Below are positions 36,400-47,479 of a DNA stretch of 64,000 nt, piece after piece. Position 1 is the stretch's first letter. Each line of letters opens with the position of its first letter. The stretch is from contig OZ234498.1 of NCBI GenBank assembly GCA_965153455.1, positions 7,688,001 through 7,752,000 of the forward strand, written 5' to 3'. The position numbers and the translations under genes were made by a program. Below the pieces are notes generated by a model. It saw nothing but the letters and a program-made list of their open reading frames with translations, was not told the origin of the DNA and did not search any database. The stretch is from Sphagnum compactum (Eukaryota > Bryophyta > Sphagnopsida > Sphagnales).

Positions 36400-36985
36400 T
36401 CTTTCCTAGTTCATTCATGAAACCTAGCAATCCACACGACTACCAAACCAATGTTGGATAGGTATTAAAAACCAAATGCCCTTTGGGTATTAGACCGGTT
36501 TTTAATGCTCATAACCATGGTTGTTACGCATTCAAATACCTAGTTTTGACATACACCTTGACCATGGTTCTTTGTGAAAAAGTCAAATAATTGTTTAGGA
36601 ACCAATTAGTTCTTTCTCCAATTCTTTCATGAAAACGTGGCACTCCACAACACAACCAAATGGGTGTTGGGTTGGTACTAAAAACTTCACCAAACCCCTT
36701 CCAGGTTTCCTAAGGCTCATATCCATGGTTTTCAAACATTTTAATACTTGATTTTGATGTATATATTTAACCCTAATTCTCAAAATTGTGAAGGAGTCAA
36801 ATAACTGTTCAGAAAGTTGTTGGTTCTTTTCTAATTCTTTCATGAAACTTAGTAATCCACACCGCAACCAAATGAACCAAATCCAATTTTGAGCGAGTAT
36901 TAAAAATTTAACTAAAACTCCTTTGGATATCAAGCTAGTTCCCAAGGCTCATAGTTGTGATCTTCAAACATTCAAATGCCTATGT
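36400..36985. repeat. Decayed ~220-bp repeat copies, second group
   Basis: Two fuller copies and one partial copy follow one another. Shared landmarks are TTCTTTCATGAAA, a (C)CAACAC(A)ACCAAA-type junction, GGTATTAAAAA, AAGGCTCATA, CATGGTT and GTCAAATAA. The third copy breaks off at AAATGCCTAT near 36985, in the middle of the unit. Confidence 0.75.
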
Positions 36986-37679
36986 GGCCTAAAGACATGT
37001 CCTATGTGTTGCAAAACATAGTTAAGGTTTCAACTTTTTGTGCTTTATTGCATGGTGATGTGACCATCAACTTTTGGTGGTTTGTCCTTGAAGAAGAGAG
37101 GCGATGGCAGCCAGTGGTGACTATGCCATTATTTCTCTCCTTCCATTCCCGATTTGTGTGTGTTTACTGTGTTGGCTGATAAACTTTCTATGGATTTGAG
37201 GTGAGCAGGAGATATGTGGAGGAAAATGCAAGGAGAAAATGAGCCGAGGGTGCGGGAATAAGAAAATAAGGCATGCGATACTAACAAAATGAAGCTAAGT
37301 ATATTTTTGTGGTTTTTGATGTTCTTTTTGTTTTTTTGATTTTGTTTTGCTACAACAACAACTGTATTCAACTCCATCTTATGCTATGTAGATATAATTT
37401 CTATGAAGTAGTAGAGTAGATGTAACAACAACCATGTTTAGAGTTCTCAAGGATTAAAAAGATAGGGTGTTATATGTAATGTGTGTTGATTTTTGAATTT
37501 TGTGTTGGTTCCTAGAAGCATGTTTCCAAGATACCTATGAATAAAATCATCAAATGTGTGAACAAGTTGTGTATAGAAGTTGAATGTAGATAATATAACA
37601 TTCAAAATCTCTGTAGTTTGATAGTTGGCACCAGGTAATTCAGCATCATTGTAGGCATGATCTTTGAGCCCCAAATTTG
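36986..37679. other. About 690 bp inserted inside a repeat unit
   Basis: The repeat unit stops at AAATGCCTAT and resumes at about 37685 with TTAGTTCTGATATACACC, which is the next part of the same unit. The intervening sequence resembles neither neighbour and carries no recognisable coding region, so it is likely a later insertion. I did not find clear terminal repeats. Confidence 0.45.
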
Positions 37680-37940
37680 GTTACACTTAGTTCTGATATA
37701 CACCGAAACACGATTCACAAAACTATGAAAGAGTCAAATAATTGCTCAGAAAATTGTTCTTATTTTCTAATTCTTTCATGAATTTGATGGTTCTATGAAA
37801 TTTTTGAAATAACCAAAATTAATGATTCTGCAATTTTGATTTTTCCAAATCCCAGAGCTAATGATTCTTTGATTCTGAAATCTTTTTAGAACACATAACC
37901 AGGGGTCAATAACAAAATCAAATACCCATCCAACGTTGTC
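37680..37940. repeat. Decayed ~220-bp repeat, resumed copy
   Basis: TTAGTTCTGATATACACC, GAGTCAAATAATTGCTCAGAAAA and TTCTTTCATGAA follow in the order of the unit, then a new start with CAACGTTGTCCATTTTGG and AGTATTAAAAA. Confidence 0.6.
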
Positions 37941-40900
37941 CATTTTGGCTAGTATTAAAAATTTCCGTGACATGGAATTAGGGCTAAAGTGTGTGTGAAC
38001 CATCCACATCAACTACGCAGTTTGAATTTGCCAACTTTTTGGATTTCATCATTCATGTTTGAAGGACTATGCAACTATGTGTGACAACTTCCAGTGATGA
38101 TTGGTGTTATTCCTTTTATTTATTGCTTTATTTGTTTGATTTTGTTTGTTGCATATTATGTGTGATAGGTTGGTTTCTATGTTTTTGATAGTTCAGTGAT
38201 GGAGCTTGAAGGGACATTTTTCATTGTAATGTTAAAATGGGTGCCATGTGATTGGTTTGATTTGCAATACTCGGGGGAAACAATGTTATTTGAAGAATTA
38301 ATGTGGTGTTGGGAAGGTAGTTAAGTTCTCATGCATTTCTTCATGCAAAAAGTTTTGGGATTTGTTGAATTTAGCTAGCAGAGTATTTAGAGCTTTCGTT
38401 TTTTTTTAGTGTAATGTGGGATGGAGATTTACAGTTTGGATGTGGCATAAATTTTTTGTTGTGTTTGTGTTTCATCCTAATATAATAGATTTAGGAATGC
38501 ATTTAAAGAATTAATTCTAGGGAATGATGAGAGGCTCTAAGGATTTCAAGAACAATCTAATGGCTTTGTGTTTGTGATGTTGTTTGGGTTCTTGTAATTT
38601 TGATTGTTAGTTATGGGGAAGGGAGAAAATACCTACATACATGGCAACTCCGAAGGAAGTTTTGCACTAGAAAAGTTCACACATTATTGGCAAAATCCTT
38701 TTGATTAAACATGTTGCACAATTTTTGCCTTTGTCAGCACCCACCCTATTAACTCATACTGTAATGTATAGTTTGTCGTGTTTATAAATAGACAATGTTT
38801 TAATTATGGGTTATATTGGCATTGTCCTATGAGAGTGAAATCAGAATGAACTGATACCCAAAGAGCCATAAATTTACACATTTGAAGTAGAGATGGAAAT
38901 TTAAGATTTCATTAGGCAAATCATGCATGCTTATGCTATAATTGTTGATTTGATTAGCAATTATTTCTAGGAATTTTTCCCTTTTTTTTGGTTACACTTA
39001 ATTAAGGAAAAAATGTTTGTTCTTTTTTGGTTATTTATGAAACCCAATGGTTCTTTGAAATTGCTTCTACCTTAAGGTTTAATGCAAATGCCATGCTTCC
39101 TAGGGCTTTATAATACATGTTTTAGCAATGAATTTTTTTAATTTTTTAATTTCTTTTTCTCTTACATTTTTCAATAATTATTTTAAAAAGAAAGTAATTA
39201 GTTTTTGAAATTGTCTTTTAACTAAAAAATCTTTCTTCTTTTCTAGCTTTGAAATTTCTTTCAATCAGATTCTCTAATCTCTAATTTGGTTGGTTGGTTT
39301 GTTTGTTTGTTTGTTTTTTCTTTAGAATGATTTTCCTATGGCAAATCATTGTTAATTTGCAAGATTTTATTTGAGGAAAAAAGATTTCAAACTTGTTCTC
39401 AAAGAGTATATTGTGTTTTTCTAGCAAAAATTCATCACTATTACAAAACCACATATTCTCAAAAAAAGTTTTATCACCATATATTATGTTGGAATTGCCT
39501 GCCTAATGATTTTTAAATGTTAAATTGTTTGCAAAACTATGATTTTATTTATTTATTGTCTTCTTATTACGTTTTTCTTATAATTAACAAGTTTTTATTG
39601 TTTAGTTTATCATGTACATCTTACAATTATATTTTTCAGTTGTATGTCCATGTTATTAAAGGTACATGGGAATGTATCTTAGGACAAGTCTAGACCAATT
39701 TTCCTATGTTTAAGGATTTCGGCAAGTTAAAGGCTCAAATTATAAATTATAAATCAAGTTTTAAAGTCTCTAGACTAAAGGTTTTGAATTATCTTGGAAT
39801 TGTCATAGGAACTTGAGCATGGAATTTTTGTTTTTACAAAATTGAAATAGAACTTAAACCAAGGGTGCTACCCCCATTTTAAGTAGGTCAAGTTCTCTAA
39901 GTAAATAAGTACAATTTCATCAAAAAAATTACAAGCTTCACCTTACATTTTAGGCACATTATTGCAATTTGATTGATTATACATAATTAATATTACATAG
40001 TTTTTATTTTGAATTATGTGCATTAGTTGAACAAACTAATATTACACAATTGTTTTGGGTTTAATCGTGTGTAATGGAGATGAACCTAGTTTTAAATTGG
40101 ACCGACTCTAAATTTTTTCTGAAAATGATTGGAACCAAAGATTTTTGAAATCCAAATAACTAATCTCAAGACCAAATTGAAGGTTCTAGAGAAACAAAGA
40201 AATAAAACTAAAACTAAGATTGAAAATTACTTTTGAAATCAAGAATTTGGGACAACCTTGGTCTAAACCTTTGAAGGTCATTTTTTTGAAATAAGTTCCC
40301 TACCACACAAGATAGATTGCATGAACCAAATCCAACATAACCCATCAAAAACAAAAATAAAACACATAATATAAATTTTAAAAAATTACATACTTTTGGG
40401 ATAGGATTAGCTTGCTTTAAGGTAAGTTTCATCAAAATAGTCTTGAAAATAATGAAATGAATTTTTATGAAAACATGAAGTTGACATGTTGAAAATCATT
40501 AACAAAGGTTACACTCTAAATAATTTGACTACCCATATGACAATATCATAATAGATGATGAAAATGATAATAATTTCAAAATAAAAAATGAAGTGATGGT
40601 TTCAAAAAAAATAAATATTTGTTTTGTCAATGTGGAAACTGACCCTAGTCTATGGTAGTCAAAAGTCTAAAGCTTGATCTTTATGTGAGCTACACCCAAT
40701 GGAGAGATCATCAATCACTTACAAATATATACTTATAAGTTTTGTTAGGTTAATACCTTAACCTTATCCTTGTAAGATTAGATGGGTGGATGGCCTAGTT
40801 AGGTTAATGGAAGGAGTAGGTTGGTTGGATTAGGATAAGGATGGATGCCTTATCCTAGTCCAGCCAGAGTAAACTTGTTGGATAAGAAGGTTGGGATAAG

Positions 40901-42521
40901 GTGGGGTGTGAGTTTTTAAAAAACTTCTAACAATTAGGGTTAGGTCAAAAAATTGAACATGGTGTTTCTAGGGAGTTGTGAAAAGAAAGAGTTGTTGCTA
41001 ATCTCTTTTCCTTCTTCCTAAGTGTGTGGGACACGAAGGAATGTGAGAAGGAGGGAATGATGATGTTGTTTGTAAGGATGGGGGGTGGTGTTGTGGGCAT
41101 CATGAGAAGTTGAGAGAGGTGGGAAAAGAAGGAGGCTGGATTATCATGAAGAAACAAGTTTCTCAAGATGTAGTCTAATCAACATATGTCTTGAGAATTG
41201 GAGGCAAGATCCTCAAGTAGTGGAGGTGGCGGCTGCTCAAGGGGAGGTGGTCACTATGTATGATGGCTGGAGGCAAGCGGAGGGGGCAAGAAGAGAGGTA
41301 TTTGAACCAGTTGCTGGAGTAAAGAGATAAGATTATAAAAGGAGGAAACAAATTAGTTTTTGGGGTTGTGGTTGGTGTAGGGATAAAAATATAGGGTTGC
41401 TTCTGAAAAGGGGAGGAGAGTATGTGAAAAGATTGTTTCTATGTAAGGTATGAGCTATTATGAGGTGTTGATACTTGTAGAGCTAGGAAGTGTGGCAATG
41501 GAGGGACCAAAGGGAGGCCAATACTAAGAAATAGTTAGGAACAAGACTTGGGAATACTGGAACTTTAAGCAATGTATTATTCCTTGTTCTTGAAGGTGTA
41601 ATGACTATGGGTGCAAAAACTTGTTGGATTGTATGAAAATTGATGTTGAAGGTGGAAGGTGTATGACTAAATTAGGGTTGCGGCTGGTTAGTGAGTTAAG
41701 AGAGGAATTGGTAGAGAAAAGGGAGGTTCATTGTTCGCAACAACCAAGAGAAGGGAAACTATAATCAAGAAACCTAAAGAAAAGAAATAACAAGAAGAAA
41801 AAGTAAGGTTGTGATTTGCATTACACAAAAAAGAAGAACTCTAACTAAAAGAGAGAAGGGGGGAGGAGTGGATAGAAGAAGGGGAGGAGATGCCTTGGAA
41901 TTAGTGAGAATCTATTAAGGTAGCCTAGAAATTGAGCGATAACATGTGACTCCCCTTTTGACCATATCCAAGGGGGTAAGGGGAAAGGACCCAAGTAAAA
42001 GTGTTATTGACGCGCTAACTTTGCGTTTAACACTTCCTTTGCCCACTTCATATTCCTAATTCATATTCATATTGTTGGAAAATATTAAATTAATGGACTT
42101 GACATTGACTTCCATCAATTCAATAGTAGGATTTTTATATCCCCCGATCCTACCCCCATTCATTTAATTAGGGTTTACCCATGGGTCAAAGCCCCTTTTT
42201 TCTCTCCCATTGGGCTCCCTTGGGCTCTCGCTTGCTCCCCAAGCTTTTTTTCATTTTGGGTCTTTCTTGTTCGTAATTCAAATCTAATAAAGGTTGACTA
42301 TTCATTTTCTAGAGCACTCATCCTTATCATGGATGGATGAACCTTGATATTATTTGACAAATTATTGGTGAACAATAGAAAGTAAGAGACCCTCACTTGG
42401 ACAAATTATTATTACCAAGCAATTTTCATAACTTTCGGTACTGGCCCACTTGCACGGGGCTCTAGCATGGGCATACATATAGGCCCAAACTAAGTTGTAC
42501 ACTTTTTGACTTGTATACAAA
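37941..42521. other. Intergenic sequence, no gene seen
   Basis: AT-rich sequence to about 40.7 kb. It is followed by a purine-rich stretch (40.75-41.9 kb) with repeated GGATAAGG and TAGGTTAATG phrases. Frames are short and unlike known proteins. Confidence 0.55.
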
Positions 42522-42984
42522 GCGCATCTCCAGCGGTGCTCAGTATGGGACCCTGTACATGAAAATGGGACAAAGGAAAGGCCAAACATACCAGTCGGGT
42601 TTGGCTCAGTAAAATAGTTTTGGTCCAGCATTTTTGCAACACTTTGCTGAGGCTAATAAAAGGCAGAGCAAAGCCTAAAACCTGCCAAATGAGAAGAGTG
42701 TAATAAATGTGATATGACTGCTGCTCCCTCTGTTTGGTCAAGGGTGCTATAAAAGCCCGTATTGTCTTGTAAATTTGCGATTAATTTTATGATGGGGGTA
42801 ATATTCAACCCGTTCCAATGAATTCACCTCTTTGAATCTGTTGAGATTTTTGAGCTTGAAATGATATATCACTTTGGAAGTTGTATTTTGAAAGGTTTAT
42901 GAATGGGAGAAGAATGATATTTATCACTAAATTAAACTAATATATAATTTTTAAAAAAAAATTCTGCCTGCAGTGAAGATGCTC
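42522..42984 (-). mobile_element. Tourist-like MITE, copy 1
   Basis: The left end reads GCGCATCTCCAGCGGTGCTC and the right end, reversed, GAGCATCTTCACTGCAGG, so the terminal inverted repeats are eroded. The interior, read on the minus strand, matches the element inside STR11: TGCAAAAATGCTGGNCCAAAAC, ACTGAGNCA, GGCATGTTT/GGTATGTTT and CAGGGTC then ATACTGAGCACC. It lies about 750 bp beyond the PRT1 3' end. No coding capacity. Confidence 0.7.
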
Positions 42985-43740
42985 TAGGCTAATATGTTTC
43001 TAACCAAAATAATAAGACATGTTGGCAAGGATTGCAATTTCATCCTGAATTTGTGCATTTGATAGTGGGATTAGTGAAAATGCTTAAGAATTCCATGGGT
43101 GCAAAACCATTGCAGCAATGCTTAACCTGATTTGAGGCTCCTCCTGCATCAAATTCTGCAAATTGACATGATCCTACTTTCTTGAGAAATGGAAAAATAG
43201 GATCAAGGAGACAGATTACAAACATGGAAGCAACAAAAGGATCGTCTGTGGAGCTGCTGATATTTGAAGCTCCAGAGAGCCATCAATGTGTTTTGAAAGT
43301 GTATTATGAAATTCATTACAAATTGATGATTTTGGTAGGTGGTGAATTCGGGTGTCATTGCAATGCAAAAGGATCTGAAGAAGAGTGTTTTTGCACACAT
43401 TTAAGCTGATTTGGTACACATGATCCTTGTCTACTTTTGAGTACTTCATATGAAACTTACAGTTTCTTCACATCTAAAAGCTGTACTAGTCCTTCAAGAA
43501 ACTGTAGCTCAAGTCTAAGAAAGTTTCTGCAGGGGTACTTTGTGTGGAAGAAGGTGGAAGTTTTTTCTGGAGTGAAATGATGGAAGATTTTGTACTTGAA
43601 AGCATATATACAATGAGCTGCTGTTGAGCTCTGCAGAAATTTGTGAAAGAGAATTAGAAGCAAAGAGAGTAGTAATAATAAAAAACAATAGAAGCTCAGT
43701 TTTAAGAAAATGAACATGCCAGGGAGCTTTGCTTCTTTGT

Positions 43741-44690
43741 TCATGACCAACTCCAAAGAAAAATCCATGGTTTTGTGCTCCCTTTCTCCACCATGCGGTG
43801 TTGGGGACTATGTTTTTGGTTGAATCTGCCAGCAGGAAAATTGATGCCCTGATGACAGTCATCATGGCAGCTTCCACACAGATCATATCCAATATTAGAT
43901 TCTCTATCATCACAATCGCTACAGGAGAATCGCTTGCCGAGAATAGGCATCATCCCACACCCATCACATCCAACTCCACGATGAACCGTGTTGTGCAACA
44001 TCAGATGATCAGCTTCAGATTCTCCCCACTGCTGCAACCTCAACACCAAATTCTGCTGTTGTTGTACATGAGCCGGTTCTTCTTCATGTGGACCTTCTTC
44101 AATTTCCGCATAACCAGATCTTTGTTTCTGCTTCAACAACAGCTTGTTTGCAGCCCGTTTAGTATACTCTCCTGGACAATGGGTCTCCAGCAGGTAATGA
44201 TGCAGCTCAAGACATGTCTGCGGAAAAAGACCAGGATGATGAGCTCCGCAAGTGGGACACTTGATCTTAGAAGAAGCTTCAGCTTGTGGTGAGACACAAG
44301 TCTTACAGAAAAGATGCCCACAGTTGAGCACAATTGGCTTATATACAACTTCACTACAAGCTTTGCACTGCAGCAGCTCCTCACTACTAGTACTCCTACT
44401 GGTTATATGATTTTCTTCTTCTTCTTCTCCCTCTTCTTGTGCAACTTCCGAGCTTCTCCTGGCATATTCTTCAGGCTCAATTCTCTGTAGAAGACGGTGG
44501 AGCTGGTCACAGATTCGAGGCAGATGGACATAAGGTTTCTGACACAGGGGGCAATGCGACACCGTCGTTCTGTTCATGGATTTGTACACACACCAGAAAC
44601 AGAAGAGGTGCCCGCATTCCTTCACCACTGGCTTGTACACGAGCTCCAGACAGATGGGACAATTGAAGAATCTCTTCAGACTCCCATGAC

Positions 44691-44694
<4 letters not shown>
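43741..44694 (-). CDS. PRT1: E3 ubiquitin ligase PRT1 (two RING domains plus ZZ finger)
   Basis: PRT1 is the plant N-recognin that targets proteins with bulky aromatic N-termini for ubiquitin-dependent degradation. The 317-residue product has the diagnostic order. RING-1 spans Cys12-Cys51 (CPICLELVYKPVVKECGHLF). RING-2 spans Cys110-Cys149 (CKACSEVVYKPIVLNCGHLF). A ZZ zinc finger spans about 243-299 (GVGCDGCGMMPILGKRFSC, then GYDLCGSC and GRFNQKHSPQHR). A Glu-rich loop separates the RINGs. I start at 44694; the frame extends upstream only through a GA microsatellite with no ATG. The tail after QHRM (VEKGSTKPWIFLWSWS) has no match to PRT1 as I recall it, and a possible donor (ATG|GTGGAG) precedes it, so a further exon is possible. 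Arabidopsis PRT1 is about 410 residues. Confidence 0.9.

Positions 44695-44731
<37 letters not shown>
44695..44731. repeat. (CT)n microsatellite in the PRT1 5' untranslated region
   Basis: This is a pure CT run on the plus strand (GA on the gene strand) directly abutting the PRT1 ATG. It lengthens the open frame artificially as an Arg-Glu repeat. Confidence 0.95.
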
Positions 44732-44734
<3 letters not shown>

Positions 44735-45026
44735 AACTTCTTCCACTTGCTGGCACCGATCCAAAACCTTACTCACTCACTCACTGCCTTAATGCTTCCA
44801 TCTTCAGTCTACATTGTGCACCAAAATCTTGAGAGCTGAACTTGAAGACTGCAATTTCTTTTCTTTTTTGGAGCGTGCATTTTTCTCTTTGTGTGTGACA
44901 GGACTCATCAGGAGAAGTGTTTTTCTTTTTTGGGCGAGTTTTTTTCTTTGTTTTCTCCAAATGGCGAGTTAGAATGAAAAACTAAACTTTTTAGTCTACT
45001 GTCCTTTCTGGAGTCTGACGACTTGG

Positions 45027-45042
45027 TAGCCAAATTTGGCTA
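45027..45042. promoter_or_regulatory. 16-bp palindrome containing a CArg box upstream of PRT1
   Basis: TAGCCAAATTTGGCTA is a perfect palindrome whose core CCAAATTTGG is a consensus MADS-box CArG site, 333-348 bp upstream of the PRT1 ATG. The same core occurs 590 bp upstream of the GH17-X8 ATG, with similar flanking phrases (GTGGACAAATTT, CCACCCACCC). Function is inferred from the motif only. Confidence 0.4.
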
Positions 45043-45529
45043 ACTTTTGTGGACAAATTTGTGGATCGTCGTCGCCAATCCAACCACCCACCCACCCAGC
45101 GACCCAGCTCACAAATTTGACCCCCCAAACCAAAAAAAAAAAAAAACCCACTAAAATCTTATGATTGAACTCTTGCAGCTGAGTAAGAGCTTCTTCACGA
45201 GACGGCAAGAAGTGCAAGAAGAACAACTTCTTCTTCTTCTTCTTCATCGTGCTTTGCTTGCTTTGCTCGCGTCGTCGCTTTGCGTAGTCATCGAAGGCTG
45301 GTGCTTCACGGGGCGGCGACTCATCACTAATTCTGGCGACCGTTGATCTGTCTGCCTGCAGCAGCAGTCTCTGCAAGTGCTTTTGTGCAGTTGCCAAAAG
45401 AGACCGCAACAGTGGCGTGCGTGTTCACATTTGTGTCGTCTTCAGCACTTTTAACTACGAGATTTTTTAATTTTTTTTAAACTTAAAAAAATTATATATA
45501 TATATAAGGAAGAAAGTAGCTTCCCCTGA

Positions 45530-45665
45530 CTCCGGACGGACAGTAGCTACGGACAGTAGCTAAATATAGTGAGGACGTCAAGTCGAAGGGTGGGATAATG
45601 TGTCCGCGTGCACGCGGGTGCGGGATGGTCTCTCAACCGCCCTCGCAAGCTCCCGCGCATCACAT
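45530..45665. other. CpG-rich patch with palindrome in AT-rich DNA
   Basis: A short GC- and CpG-rich stretch is flanked by an (AT)n run (about 45493-45506) and AT-rich DNA. It contains ACGGACAGTAGCTA twice in tandem (about 45537-45565) and the perfect palindrome CCGCGTGCACGCGG (45604-45617). No open frame of note. Confidence 0.6.
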
Positions 45666-46999
45666 CTCTTGAATTATGTGTGTGTGTGGGGTAAAATCAA
45701 AGAAAATTGATAAAATATTTCACAAAGATATATGATTTGACAATCATTTGACAGCCAAAATATCTTATTTCCAAGAGATTTCTCAACTACAATATTGAAA
45801 ATATTTTCAAAGTTTTGACAATAAGCTTCTTTTTTTTTCTTTTTTTTTTAAAAACAATTTCCCCAAAATCATCGATTGCTCCCCCCCCTCCTACTAATTA
45901 ATTATTGTTGAATGTGTCTAGCTAGTACAATAACTTTAGTGACAATAATTCACCAAAATATTTTTAAGTAGGATAATGTTAGGTTCCATAATTGTCCTTT
46001 GGAAAATGTCAAATTGGAATATGTTTAATTGATTTTTAAATTTAGAAAAAAATGAAAAAGTGTATTTTTGAATTTATGTAATTATAGAACCTTTTTTCAA
46101 CACCATAAATCACTAGTTGATTTTCAATACTTTTTGCACACACACACTTGGGCTCCATGCCACTACACACTACCAATGACAATCAAGGGATGAAAGTAAA
46201 ATTAATTTTGGAAAAAGGTTTGCAAAAAATTTCAGAATTTTTTTTTTGGGGAGAAATTTTCATCACTTTTCAACATAGCTTTTAATTTGGCGCATTATTT
46301 CATCGTCATTTCATAGTTTGGACAATTTTTTAAAAACTTGTTGTCAATAGATGTTATTTTTTTCCTAGGGATGCTCCCCAATTGATGTTACATCAAAAAA
46401 TGACCCCCAAAAAAAACCTTGATTCTAGTGTGTAAAAATGTTTTTTTGTGTGGCAAAATTTAATATTTGAACAACTTCAAATCCTCATAAGTGACACCCA
46501 TAAAGGGTTTGAGGCTATGATTTCACTAGAAAGTGATTGGCAAAGTGTTGATTTTCACGTAATGATCTACCAATGTCCAAATCTATCGCCACAAATATCA
46601 ATGATGGAAATGTGATATGTTGTCATCTAGGGTACCTTTTAGAGGAGGAGTTCATTAATTAGGTTTATGTTGCTGGGCAAGTTTGCCAACTTTTTGTATT
46701 TTCTTTTCAATATGCATTGCCATTCTTGTTTTTCCAAGTTATGAGCAAAGTGCCACCCATCATTGATTCAACATACGAGCCTTAAAAAATTGTCTTGGGA
46801 TTTGTATGTGACAAATTGAGTTGCACAATGAGCATAGAAATCTTGCAATTACAAAGCAAGAATTATGCATTTGTGGTTTGCACTAATGTGGGTTTAGGAA
46901 AAGCTTGACAACTAACAAAAGTTTTCCATCTTCAAGGTATTTTAGGAGCTTACTACAAATGGTAAGCTCATCAAACTTTATTTTTTATCCTTGTTTCAA
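45666..46999. other. AT-rich intergenic sequence, no gene seen
   Basis: No recognisable coding or RNA feature. Homopolymer T and A runs and a C run near 45882-45890. Confidence 0.55.
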
Positions 47000-47350
47000 C
47001 ATGTGTGTTTCCAAGTTTTTCCAACAAACATTCTTGCAATTTGGTAGTGTGGCAAAACTTTGTTTTTCATTCTTATGTTCAACTTATGTGTTTCCAAGTT
47101 CTTCCATTGCGCATTTTTGCAATTCGATAGTTCAATAGATATTTGTTTTGTTCTTGTTGAACCTATGTATTTTCAAGTTCTTCCAAATTACACATTCTTG
47201 CAATTCAATAGTTTAGCAAAACTTTGTTTTCTATTCATGTGTTGAACTCATGTGTATCCAAGTTCTTCCAACACATATTTTTGTAATTTCGTAGCGTGAC
47301 AAAGCTTTGTTGAATTTTTGTGTTTCCAAGTTCTTCCATCACACATGTTG
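47000..47350. repeat. Diverged minisatellite, unit about 80 bp
   Basis: The phrase TGTGTTTCCAAGTTCTTCCA recurs, in variants, with the CCAAG core at about 47011, 47094, 47173, 47258 and 47326. Between the cores come CATTCTTGCAATTCGATAG and GCAAAACTTTG. Spacings are 83, 79, 85 and 68. Confidence 0.8.
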
Positions 47351-47479
47351 TTATTGATGTGTTGTAAACTAATTTTGCACAATGATGACCCTAAAATTAC
47401 CTCATAATGTTAAGTATAAACTATTTTTTAGTGGTTCTATCCCATTCTCTATAAACTTTGCTTCTACACCTATCAATTC

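Noticed and set aside
43515-43913. 132-codon frame overlapping the PRT1 3' end
   Set aside because: Its upstream half overlaps the ZZ finger in another frame, and the downstream half is AT-rich with no motif.
44996-45409. 137-codon minus-strand frame upstream of PRT1
   Set aside because: It has no ATG at its start, is rich in Lys and Phe runs from microsatellites, and matches no family I know.
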